Source: a virus
IMG/VR virus record: IMGVR_UViG_3300024262_000259
Span: 1 to 22,995 of that record
Length of the DNA: 22,995 nucleotides
Direction: 5' to 3' (one strand)
In this document: in pieces, positions 1-5,780 of the stretch
Numbering within the stretch: the first letter of the stretch is position 1
How the letters are laid out: every line of letters begins with the position of its first letter
Translations under genes and position numbers: made by a program
The notes under the pieces: generated by a model
Told to the model about the DNA's origin: nothing
The model's input: only the letters and a program-made list of their open reading frames with translations
Database searches by the model: none

Positions 1-386
1 TCATTATGTCTCATCATATCTCATCTACACCCTATATCTACTTTTTAGATAAAATAAAAAAGATTGGATTTAAAGGATTCATTTGTAATCATTTACAATT
101 TTTAAAATGTATTTCTAAAAATGATATTACCTTCTAGAAAGACGTTTAAAGTCATTTCAATAATAGGTAGTTGAGATTACTATTTTTATTTTTAGAACAA
201 AACAACCATAAACAGGAGAGGGTATCAGGATATCCATCCTTTTGTTTAAAAGATCAATTTAAATGAATGGGTCCAGATGATTGTCTATCTTGCAATCATC
301 TGACTCATCATTTTTTTAAAAGAATTTCTAATTCAGCTTTTGTTAGGAATTCTAAAATTAAAAAAAGCATAGAATGAGGTAATAGG
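1..386. promoter_or_regulatory. AT-rich non-coding leader upstream of the polymerase gene
   Basis: No credible gene is visible on either strand in this leader. It contains several dyads: TTGTAA-N4-TTACAA at 83-98, TATCTA-N5-TAGATA at 35-51, a 10-bp perfect stem at 274-283/293-302 with a 9-nt loop, and an imperfect 8-bp stem at 321-328/346-353. A run of seven T begins at 311, eight bases after the 10-bp stem, so that hairpin is only a weak terminator candidate for whatever lies upstream. The decamer CCTTCTAGAA (130-139) recurs in the non-coding region after the capsid gene (11956-11965). The leader probably carries the promoter or operator for the operon starting at 387, and possibly a replication origin because it abuts a polymerase gene. 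Those roles are inference. Confidence 0.4.
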
Positions 387-1796
387 ATGTTTAATCTGTA
401 TGAGAAAGTTCCGTATCAGAAGATTTTTGAAATGTTAGAGATCTCTGATATAAGTTCTCAGTTAGGAAATGGTAGACCAACTAAGCGATCTCTAAAGAAT
501 GAGAAGAAACAATTACGAGTAGTATGGTTTATCGAGGAGATTTTTAGTAGGCAACTTTACTGGTCTAGTTTAGATAGTGACAACTATCCAGTATGCGAGT
601 TTGATGAGTGTAATCATTTCAATTTTTGCTCTATTGAACGACAAAGGATACTAGGGGCCCTAAATCCTACTCTAATATTGAAAGCATTGGCTGATTTAAA
701 GGTCATTAGCACAGTTAGGGGATACTCATATACCGACAAGTATCACAAACCTTATTTATACCGTTTTATCGATCATCCTGGGCCTGTTATAGGTAAAATG
801 AGAATGAGACGGGAGTTTAAGAATCTTAAGAAGTCAGTTAAATCATTATATGAACTGCGGGTTTCTCCATTAAAGCAAGCTGGATTGATGCCAATTGCAT
901 ATCAGTTAGCACAGTTATCATTCAATATTACTGAAGATGAGTTTAAAGAGATTGTAATAAAACGTTATCCTAAGTATGAGAAGAATAAGATTGAAAATAA
1001 CAAAGATGCAAAATCTCTAAAAGATTATCTTAAAATCCAACAATCTCAGCTAAATAGAATTTATGAATGGAATAATGAAAGTGTCAGTGAAAGGATTTCG
1101 AAACACTTTCGCATTGATGAGTTTTCAGGTAGACTACATACTATCTTTTCAACTATGATGAAAGAGATCCGAGCATATGTAGTGTCTGGGAAGGATCAGA
1201 TCTTTTTCAATGAGATTGATATCGTTGTATCTCAGTTATCATTTATGGCAAATATGATGTACAAGGATGGTGTAAGAGGAGAATGGATAAATAGCGTATT
1301 ACATGGAGAAACTGATCCTCATACTTTTACAGCTAATAAGTTAGGAATATCTAGAATTAATGCCAAGAAGATCAATTATACTATTCTGTTTTGCCCTGTA
1401 TTCTCACAACATCATCAGGATTTTTGTAAATCGTTCCCAGCAGAAGGTGAATTTTTAACTAATCTGAAAAAAACAAAGTCGAAGAATCTTGCAGAAAAGT
1501 ATACATATAAGTATCAGCATGATAAAGATGGCAACATGATCCAGAACAAAGACGGATCATTTAGAAAATCTTCAACCATCTATAAGTCAGCGTCATGTGA
1601 GATGCAAAAGGTAGAAACTGAATTGATGAAGAAAGTATGGAAAAAGCTGAGAAAGTGCAAAGTTCATTTTTTACCAGTTCATGATGCAGTATATGTAGAA
1701 AGAAGTTTTGCTAAGGAAGCTGAGAGAATAGTACTAGACATTCTAAATCAAGATTATTATAAGTTTAGTATTACCAATAAGGAGATTTCGAAATGA
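387..1796 (+). CDS. Compact family-A DNA polymerase-like replication protein
   Basis: This 469-residue protein carries the signature positions of a PolA/T7-type polymerase in the right order, but it has no 3'-5' exonuclease domain and is about half the usual size. Visible matches, with Klenow equivalents, are: GRL at 248-250 (R249 = R668), motif A around D278 (D705) with Q283 where E710 is expected, the D-x-H-T-x-T-A block at 310-316, an O-helix with exact spacing R323, K327, Y331, F335 (R754, K758, F762, Y766), Q407 (Q849), and motif C V-H-D at 431-433 (H881, D882) followed by A434 instead of E883. Both catalytic aspartates are kept. Residues about 85-128 resemble a winged helix-turn-helix, as in replication initiators. 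GAGGT at 376-380 supports the start. The stop overlaps the next start (ATGA). A replication role is likely; whether it is an active polymerase is not certain. Confidence 0.72.
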   Translation: MFNLYEKVPYQKIFEMLEISDISSQLGNGRPTKRSLKNEKKQLRVVWFIEEIFSRQLYWSSLDSDNYPVCEFDECNHFNFCSIERQRILGALNPTLILKALADLKVISTVRGYSYTDKYHKPYLYRFIDHPGPVIGKMRMRREFKNLKKSVKSLYELRVSPLKQAGLMPIAYQLAQLSFNITEDEFKEIVIKRYPKYEKNKIENNKDAKSLKDYLKIQQSQLNRIYEWNNESVSERISKHFRIDEFSGRLHTIFSTMMKEIRAYVVSGKDQIFFNEIDIVVSQLSFMANMMYKDGVRGEWINSVLHGETDPHTFTANKLGISRINAKKINYTILFCPVFSQHHQDFCKSFPAEGEFLTNLKKTKSKNLAEKYTYKYQHDKDGNMIQNKDGSFRKSSTIYKSASCEMQKVETELMKKVWKKLRKCKVHFLPVHDAVYVERSFAKEAERIVLDILNQDYYKFSITNKEISK

Positions 1797-1984
1797 AAAA
1801 ACAGAAAATGGTAACTTTAGAAATCTCAGAAGAGCTACATAAAAAGTTATGTACCATCCAACTTATGCAAAAAGAACTTCATGGTAAAAGAGAACAACTA
1901 AGAAAGATTCTAGAAAGACTCATCATCACTGAAAATGATATTCTCTATAATGAGTATCTACAATATAGGAATACATCGAAATGA
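1793..1984 (+). CDS. Small putative DNA-binding protein
   Basis: This 63-residue charged protein starts inside the stop codon of the polymerase-like gene (ATGA overlap), so the two are translationally coupled. An N-terminal stretch that could form a beta strand (M-V-T-L-E-I-S-E-E-L at about 6-15) is followed by a long, basic, helix-forming region to about residue 45. That outline resembles ribbon-helix-helix proteins, but there is no diagnostic motif and the family cannot be fixed by eye. It could act as a regulator or as an accessory to the adjacent replication protein, which is inference from position. Its TGA stop overlaps the ATG at 1981. Confidence 0.5.
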   Translation: MKKQKMVTLEISEELHKKLCTIQLMQKELHGKREQLRKILERLIITENDILYNEYLQYRNTSK

Positions 1985-2103
1985 TTGAACTAAAAACAGA
2001 TAAGAATCAACTGTTCGAATGTGAACATCTAATACCAATGCTTTTCAAGATTACAGGATGCGGCGACCTGATATATATGAAGATGAGCAAGACATCATAC
2101 TAA
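1981..2103 (+). CDS. N-terminal fragment of the first paralog, out of frame with 2058-2366
   Basis: This 40-codon frame starts with an ATG overlapping the previous stop and has AGGA about 10 bases upstream (1967-1970). Residues 1-26 resemble the N termini of the two following genes: M-I-E-L-K here against M-I-H-L-K at 2363, and L-F-K-I-T-G here against L-C-F-K-I-S-S and N-I-F-Q-I-T-D downstream. After residue 26 the resemblance stops, and it resumes one frame back (-1) in the frame read from 2058. The most economical reading is one ancestral gene of about 128 codons, 1981-2366, with a single frameshift between 2058 and 2101. No X-XXY-YYZ slippery heptamer is visible there, so a mutation or sequencing error is likelier than programmed slippage. 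Confidence 0.5.
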   Translation: MIELKTDKNQLFECEHLIPMLFKITGCGDLIYMKMSKTSY

Positions 2104-2366
2104 CACTACAACAGGTAGACGTTAGTAACTACAAAGTAGATTCTCTTATGGATAAGATAGCACCTGAGGCTAATCACATTATCAACATAAGGATAAATTC
2201 AGATTTTATTATGGATGACCAAGAAGTATTTGTGAGTGAAATAGTTCCAGACTTTAATAGTGATAAGTATATAGTAGAAGTCAGAATTAGATTCCGTAAG
2301 AAAATTCAAATAACCTACAATGGAAAAGCATCACTGACATTAACATCAGTAAACATTACACCATGA
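2058..2366 (+). CDS. Paralog 1 of a three-gene unknown family (body)
   Basis: This 102-residue reading frame is of unknown function. It shares with the next two genes a core in which a hydrophobic I-x-x-x-L segment is followed about 12 residues later by L-x-x-K-I-A/V-P-E and then H-I/L-I/V. Here the second part reads L-M-D-K-I-A-P-E-A-N-H-I-I. The C-terminal half looks like alternating beta strands. The nominal ATG at 2058 has only AGG three bases away as a ribosome site, which is too close. The frame is open upstream to 2025, and the missing N terminus is encoded in another frame from 1981. It may therefore be expressed only by frameshifting, or be the remnant of a broken gene. It ends in an ATGA overlap with the next gene. 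Confidence 0.6.
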   Translation: MRRPDIYEDEQDIILTLQQVDVSNYKVDSLMDKIAPEANHIINIRINSDFIMDDQEVFVSEIVPDFNSDKYIVEVRIRFRKKIQITYNGKASLTLTSVNITP

Positions 2367-2743
2367 TCCATTTAAAAGACCTAGTAAATAAGTATTTTAC
2401 GATTCATCCATTTGATGGTTTATGTTTCAAGATATCGTCAATTCTTAAGACAGAAGTTTGTAAACAGATAGGAATCTTTGGAAGGATTCCTAAGTCATAC
2501 GATATCCATATGGTACTCGAAGAAGTAAAATGTGATGCAGATATTGAAATACTATTGCACAAAATAGCTCCTGAAGTTCACCATCTAATTGACTTAGACA
2601 ATAAAATTGAAATTACTATAGACAATGTAGACATGTTCGTAAAAGATATTCAGTATGAAACTATTTTCGGAGAGCTAGCAGTTGTAGCAGTTCTTAGTAT
2701 TAAATATATCAAAACTAATACCGGCTTTGTATTACCAGTATGA
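2363..2743 (+). CDS. Paralog 2 of a three-gene unknown family
   Basis: This 126-residue protein of unknown function has the full-length architecture of the family: an N-terminal segment with F-K-I-S, the I-x-x-x-L helix (I-H-M-V-L-E-E-V, about residues 48-55), the L-L-H-K-I-A-P-E-V-H-H-L-I core (about 64-76), and a C-terminal region of alternating hydrophobic residues typical of beta strands. It has no signal peptide, membrane segment or cysteine motif. Its start overlaps the stop of paralog 1 (ATGA) and its stop overlaps the start of paralog 3, so all three are co-translated. Tandem duplication and divergence are seen in the sequence; the function is unknown. A small multimeric or oligomer-forming role would fit three co-expressed paralogs but is speculation. 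Confidence 0.68.
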   Translation: MIHLKDLVNKYFTIHPFDGLCFKISSILKTEVCKQIGIFGRIPKSYDIHMVLEEVKCDADIEILLHKIAPEVHHLIDLDNKIEITIDNVDMFVKDIQYETIFGELAVVAVLSIKYIKTNTGFVLPV

Positions 2744-3087
2744 TGAATGATTTACAATTTCTTTTTGATAAGATCTATCGTATTGGAGATTATGGTCTCT
2801 TCAATATATTCCAGATTACAGATTCTTCGACCATTAGTGATCATTCTATATTGAAAATTCTAAGCATCACAATGATTCTTAAAGAACTACCAAGTAATCA
2901 ATCTGAAGCAGATATACTCCTTGATAAAATAGTTCCAGAATTAGAGCATATCGTTCCATTAACTCCAATGGGAACTTTCATATTTGAAAATGGTGCAATT
3001 TTGGCTAGTAAGGAAATGAATTATGATAAAGATACCAATTCAGCAGTTATAACAGTATCTCTGACAATTCATAAAATAAAAGAATAA
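2740..3087 (+). CDS. Paralog 3 of a three-gene unknown family
   Basis: This 115-residue protein of unknown function is the last of the tandem paralogs. It keeps the family core (I-T-M-I-L-K-E-L, then L-L-D-K-I-V-P-E-L-E-H-I-V at about 60-72) and a strand-rich C terminus. Two adjacent ATG codons (2740 and 2743) could serve as start; the first overlaps the preceding stop. It ends in TAA, and a 33-base gap with TATAAATA at 3091-3098 precedes the next gene, so a new transcript could begin there. The sequence of the three paralogs has diverged widely, so the duplication is old, unlike the near-perfect duplication a little further downstream. Confidence 0.68.
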   Translation: MMNDLQFLFDKIYRIGDYGLFNIFQITDSSTISDHSILKILSITMILKELPSNQSEADILLDKIVPELEHIVPLTPMGTFIFENGAILASKEMNYDKDTNSAVITVSLTIHKIKE

Positions 3088-3120
3088 ATTATAAATATCT
3101 ATTACAACTGAGGATACATT

Positions 3121-3306
3121 ATGTCAGAAGATAAATGGACAGAGCAGGCATGGACATCTATGGCTGTTAGGAAGTCAGTAAAGGAGAAATTCGATCTTGC
3201 TTGCTCCAAAAAACATGCAAGGACAGGTGAAAAGGTAAACAAGACTGGTCTTATTGAAGAAACACTTCTTAAATTTGTTGAAAAGGAAAATAAAAACAAT
3301 GGTTAG
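3121..3306 (+). CDS. Ribbon-helix-helix-like small protein
   Basis: The 61-residue product has the outline of a small DNA-binding regulator: a short strand-forming segment (T-S-M-A-V-R-K, about 12-18), a basic helix, a loop containing G-E-K-V-N-K-T-G, and a second helix (L-I-E-E-T-L-L-K-F-V). This recalls the ribbon-helix-helix fold used by phage repressors and antitoxins, but the assignment rests on pattern only. TGAGGA (3109-3114) is the ribosome site. The last eight bases overlap the start of the next gene in another frame. The 3' end of this gene (from 3259) was copied by a tandem duplication and now forms the C terminus of the next gene. Confidence 0.6.
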   Translation: MSEDKWTEQAWTSMAVRKSVKEKFDLACSKKHARTGEKVNKTGLIEETLLKFVEKENKNNG

Positions 3307-3720
3307 CGCTAAAGTAAACAACCCAGTCAAAACCATCCCATCAGGTACTCAAGATCCAAAAGATGCTCAGATTAAGAAACTCACAGAAGAAGTTGATCAT
3401 TTCAGAAGAATCCTAAAAGTTCTACAGAGAAAGTATAAGAAACTCACAGAAGAAGTTGATCATTTCAGAAGAATCCTAAAAGTTCTACAGAGAAAGTATA
3501 ATCAACAAACTGTAGACATTGAAACACTTCTTAAATTTGTTGAAAAGGAAAATAAAAACAATGGTTAGCGCTAAAGTAAACAACCCAGTCAAAACCATCC
3601 CATCAGGTACTCAAGATCCAAAAGATGCTCAGATTAAGAAACTCACAGAAGAAGTTGATCATTTCAGAAGAATCCTAAAAGTTCTACAGAGAAAGTATAA
3701 TCAACAAACTGTAGACATTG
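3259..3720 (+). repeat. Nested tandem duplication
   Basis: Two levels of direct repeat are visible. The outer copies begin with GAAACACTTCTTAAA at 3259 and at 3521; by eye they are identical through the coiled-coil gene down to ACATTG (3720). Inside the first copy a 63-bp block (from 3374) is repeated head to tail (from 3437), so the first copy is 63 bases longer than the second. Without that block the outer offset is 199 bases, which is not a multiple of three and explains why the copied tail of the upstream gene is read in a different frame. The lack of divergence implies a recent event or an assembly artefact. Confidence 0.9.
3299..3568 (+). CDS. Chimeric coiled-coil protein created by tandem duplication
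   Basis: The product is 89 residues if started at ATG 3299; the frame also opens upstream, but AAGG at 3283-3286 favours 3299. After an N-terminal stretch with T-I-P-S-G-T-Q-D come two identical 21-residue units rich in Lys, Glu and Leu, encoded by a perfect 63-bp tandem repeat. Twenty-one residues are three heptads, so the repeat lengthens a coiled coil without breaking its register. After N-Q-Q-T-V-D-I the protein ends in E-T-L-L-K-F-V-E-K, which is the C terminus of the ribbon-helix-helix-like gene just upstream. The gene is therefore a fusion left by a duplication event, and the next gene (3561) is the likely intact parent. Confidence 0.55.
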   Translation: MVSAKVNNPVKTIPSGTQDPKDAQIKKLTEEVDHFRRILKVLQRKYKKLTEEVDHFRRILKVLQRKYNQQTVDIETLLKFVEKENKNNG

Positions 3721-3779
3721 TAAACCTTGAAGCAGCTCTTGAGTTATTAAAAGAAAGACAACAGGATGATAAAAAATGA
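3561..3779 (+). CDS. Small coiled-coil protein, likely intact parent copy
   Basis: This 72-residue protein, started at ATG 3561, is identical to the upstream gene at its N terminus but carries a single copy of the 21-residue coiled-coil unit. After N-Q-Q-T-V-D-I it continues into its own C terminus (V-N-L-E-A-A-L-E-L-L-K, then a basic tail), which extends the predicted helix. There is no signal peptide or membrane segment. It lies between two small putative nucleic-acid-binding proteins and ends in an ATGA overlap with the zinc-ribbon gene. The function is unknown. Coiled-coil oligomerisation is likely from the heptad pattern, and the two copies could form mixed oligomers. Confidence 0.6.
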   Translation: MVSAKVNNPVKTIPSGTQDPKDAQIKKLTEEVDHFRRILKVLQRKYNQQTVDIVNLEAALELLKERQQDDKK

Positions 3780-3931
3780 TTTGTCCAAAATGTATAGATA
3801 TGAATATAGTATGTAAAGAGATTTCAACTAAAGGGACAGATGATATAAAACAATTCGTTTGTCCTAATTGTGGAACTACATACTCCAGTAAAACATCAAG
3901 AAAGAAAGACTGGAATATAAAAGTTAAATGA
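3776..3931 (+). CDS. 51-residue zinc-ribbon protein
   Basis: This short frame begins with an ATG overlapping the previous stop (ATGA at 3776-3779) and ends with a TGA overlapping the next start (ATGA at 3928-3931), which strongly supports it as a real gene. The product has two paired-cysteine knuckles, C-P-K-C at residues 3-6 and C-P-N-C-G at 29-33, spaced as in a zinc ribbon, with an extra Cys at 13 and a basic C terminus (S-R-K-K). Small phage zinc ribbons often bind nucleic acid or host transcription and replication factors; here that is inference from the fold type. Confidence 0.72.
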   Translation: MICPKCIDMNIVCKEISTKGTDDIKQFVCPNCGTTYSSKTSRKKDWNIKVK

Positions 3932-4662
3932 TCTCTTTCTTAATTCCTTATAGAGATAGACAACACCATCTGAAATATCTCCCAGATAATATCTCTTCTC
4001 ATTATGATAACTATGAAATACTAATTGGTGAACAAGATGATGACTTACCATTCAAACGAGGACAACTACTAAACGTTTTAGTTGACCTTGCTCAGTTTGA
4101 AACACTTGTCCTTATGGATGTTGACTGCAGGATCATTGAAAGGATCGATTTTGAGCATTTACTGGCCACTCACGGTCTCCCAGTCATTCCTTGGTACTAT
4201 AGACAGGAAACAGAAGAACTATCCTCAAATGAGTTTAAAATTCTAATTGGTGAAAGGTATGCAAATGGTGGATTCGGTGGAATTTCCTGCTGGACTAAAG
4301 ACCAATACTTATCATCTGGTGGAGCAAGTAATCTATGTAGTGGATGGGCAGCAGAAGATTCGATAATGTTTCTAAGGACAGAGTATAAACGATTGAAAGA
4401 TGATCTCTACCATATCAAGCATAGATCCAAACCATTAGAATTCAGTACGAATAATAGTAAAAAACAATTAGTAAAACATAATAGGAGGATATGGAAGCTT
4501 ACACAAAGACATAATATTGATCCACAGCAGGATGGTATATATCAAACAATAACAGATATATGTCAAGTAGATACTACTATACCAAACTGTAAACATTTCA
4601 AAATTTCAAACATCACAGTTCCAGATACGTTTAAATATCCAGAACTATTACCAAGAGGATAA
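3928..4662 (+). CDS. GT7 (beta-1,4-galactosyltransferase-like) glycosyltransferase
   Basis: This 244-residue enzyme has the motif series of family GT7: I-P-Y-R-D-R at 6-11 in the nucleotide-binding first strand, F-K-R-G-Q-L-L-N-V at 42-50, the metal-binding D-V-D at 64-66, the G-G-F-G-G-I-S turn at 114-120, and the acceptor/sugar-specificity block S-N-x-x-x-G-W-A-A-E-D at 134-144 (W-G-G-E-D in animal enzymes). It would transfer a sugar, probably galactose or GalNAc, from a UDP donor. No signal peptide or transmembrane anchor is seen, so it should be cytoplasmic, and the C-terminal 90 residues are not clearly part of the catalytic core. It starts inside the stop of the zinc-ribbon gene. The target is unknown: virion protein, DNA base or host glycan are all possible. 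Confidence 0.8.
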   Translation: MISFLIPYRDRQHHLKYLPDNISSHYDNYEILIGEQDDDLPFKRGQLLNVLVDLAQFETLVLMDVDCRIIERIDFEHLLATHGLPVIPWYYRQETEELSSNEFKILIGERYANGGFGGISCWTKDQYLSSGGASNLCSGWAAEDSIMFLRTEYKRLKDDLYHIKHRSKPLEFSTNNSKKQLVKHNRRIWKLTQRHNIDPQQDGIYQTITDICQVDTTIPNCKHFKISNITVPDTFKYPELLPRG

Positions 4663-4668
4663 CCACAG

Positions 4669-4926
4669 ATGAAATTATTCAAAGTACGAAATCTTAAGTC
4701 AAACCAACAATCTTTAGTAATATCCAATGATCCTGCATCAACTCTAATAAAGAAGATCGCAGTTAAACTTCATGTGGATCCATCATATATCAAAGCACAA
4801 TCCATTGGAAACGGTACAGAAGAAGAGATGAAAGAATTACTAAAGGAAACAAATGAAAAATTCAAAGACAAGCAAAAAAGAAAGCCAGGAAGACCAAAGA
4901 ACGAAGAAAAGACAAAAGAGGGCTAA
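4669..4926 (+). CDS. Small basic protein with C-terminal AT-hook-like motif
   Basis: The 85-residue protein has an N-terminal half of mixed strands and helices, an acidic helix at about 50-62 and a strongly basic tail containing R-K-P-G-R-P-K (71-77). That is close to the G-R-P core of an AT-hook, which inserts into the minor groove of AT-rich DNA, the composition of this genome. No enzymatic motif is present. GAGG about ten bases upstream supports the start. The last 74 bases overlap the next frame. A role in binding phage or host DNA is inferred from the tail only. Confidence 0.6.
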   Translation: MKLFKVRNLKSNQQSLVISNDPASTLIKKIAVKLHVDPSYIKAQSIGNGTEEEMKELLKETNEKFKDKQKRKPGRPKNEEKTKEG

Positions 4927-5062
4927 TATAATTTCTAATATCTTTATGTGGAGCGTAATTTCAGTTGTTGGATATATGGTATTCTACAGCTCCTATTTGA
5001 GGTTTGGAACTCCATCCCTAACTGAAACCCAGATACTACTGAAACTATTATTCATTGATTGA
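4853..5062 (+). CDS. Small single-span membrane protein overlapping the AT-hook gene
   Basis: This 69-residue frame begins inside the preceding gene in another frame, with AAAGGA seven bases before the ATG, a better ribosome site than at the internal ATG 4946. The first 28 residues are very rich in Lys, Arg and Gln because they read the basic AT-hook coding sequence in another frame. A single hydrophobic segment follows at about 30-49 (F-M-W-S-V-I-S-V-V-G-Y-M-V-F-Y), then a short tail. The positive N terminus predicts N-in topology. It could be a small holin-like or superinfection-related membrane protein, but no family is recognised. If only the downstream ATG is used, the product would be 38 residues. 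Confidence 0.5.
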   Translation: MKNSKTSKKESQEDQRTKKRQKRANIISNIFMWSVISVVGYMVFYSSYLRFGTPSLTETQILLKLLFID

Positions 5063-5069
5063 CTTCCGG

Positions 5070-5111
5070 ATTGCTATCAAATGGTTTAGTAGATTTTTCC
5101 ATGATAGCAAT
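5070..5111 (+). other. Hairpin preceding the terminator
   Basis: ATTGCTATCA (5070-5079) and TGATAGCAAT (5102-5111) form a perfect 10-bp stem with a 22-nt loop, five bases before the terminator stem. The two hairpins in series may add to termination or protect the 3' end of the upstream transcript. Confidence 0.55.
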
Positions 5112-5116
5112 ATACT

Positions 5117-5160
5117 AGGACACTATAGGTTTATACACGTTCACCTATAGTGTCCTTTTT
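5117..5160 (+). terminator. Strong intrinsic terminator of the early operon
   Basis: AGGACACTATAGGT (5117-5130) pairs perfectly with ACCTATAGTGTCCT (5143-5156): a 14-bp stem, a 12-nt loop, and five T at 5156-5160. It lies 54 bases after the last gene of the operon and marks the boundary between the accessory block and the orphan gene at 5213. Confidence 0.9.
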
Positions 5161-5212
5161 ATAGTCATTAGTAAGTTAGAAAATGGATGTTGAATATAAA
5201 CGGAAAATGTAG

Positions 5213-5578
5213 ATGATTGAATTAGTATGTATATATCATCCTGAAAAAGTATATAAAATTTATCCTGGGAATGAAGAACCACCAGCACTTAGAGTTGATC
5301 GAAAATTATATGGAGACGACTACATCTGTAAACCTGAAGAAGTTGAAAATCGTATAATACAACTGTTTGGGGATAAGAAAAAGGTTTATCGAAGGTCACT
5401 GTTTATTGTGACGTACCCAGATGGTTGTAAAACTACAATGCCAATGAGAGCAAGAGATGTTTCTGAGCAGTTTCAGATCTTTCCTGCGTCCATCCTTGTT
5501 GGAGATATCAAAAAATATACTCTTATGCGTGGGAAAAGGGCAGGATTTACAGTAGAGAGAGTTCCGGTGTCATCATGA
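5213..5578 (+). CDS. Conserved-looking protein of unknown function
   Basis: This 121-residue protein matches no family I recognise. It has no membrane segment or signal peptide and is rich in charged and aromatic residues. The segment R-R-S-L-F-I-V-T-Y-P-D-G-C-K-T-T-M-P (about 60-77) looks like two beta strands joined by a turn. The ribosome site is weak (CGGAAAA about 10-15 bases upstream). It is isolated between the early-operon terminator and the large control region before the terminase, so it must have its own promoter or depend on readthrough. It uses TGA as stop, like the early genes and unlike the late ones. Confidence 0.65.
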   Translation: MIELVCIYHPEKVYKIYPGNEEPPALRVDRKLYGDDYICKPEEVENRIIQLFGDKKKVYRRSLFIVTYPDGCKTTMPMRARDVSEQFQIFPASILVGDIKKYTLMRGKRAGFTVERVPVSS

Positions 5579-5590
5579 CCTTTTTTATAT

Positions 5591-5621
5591 AGGGGGTATA
5601 AAGCATTTATTTGAGGCTAAA
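5591..5621 (+). repeat. Direct repeat, copy 1, upstream of terminase
   Basis: This 31-base sequence differs from 5781-5811 at two positions, with core ATAAAGCATTTATTTGAGG. A shortened form (TATAAAGCATTT) occurs at 10368-10379, upstream of the capsid gene, so the element is probably regulatory rather than a chance duplication. Confidence 0.85.
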
Positions 5622-5780
5622 TCTGTATAATTTGGAAAAGAGGTGACCCGTCAAAAATGGTGTAGATGGGTATTAATAAATTTACCAGAAAGATAAATGA
5701 CTCTAAATATTCTTAAAGTCTCCAAGTTTTAGATGATTGATGTGTCTAAGAAAACGGCAGTTTAAATGACATAGATTACT

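Noticed and set aside
274-302. 10-bp stem-loop as an intrinsic terminator
   Set aside because: The T run begins eight bases after the stem, too far for a typical terminator, and no upstream gene is visible.
2058-2101. Programmed frameshift in the first paralog
   Set aside because: No slippery heptamer and no clear downstream stem; mutation or sequencing error is simpler.
5121-5129. CACTATAGG, resembling the core of a T7 RNA polymerase promoter
   Set aside because: It lies in the stem of the terminator at 5117-5160, the upstream half of a T7-type promoter is absent, and no other late gene has it.
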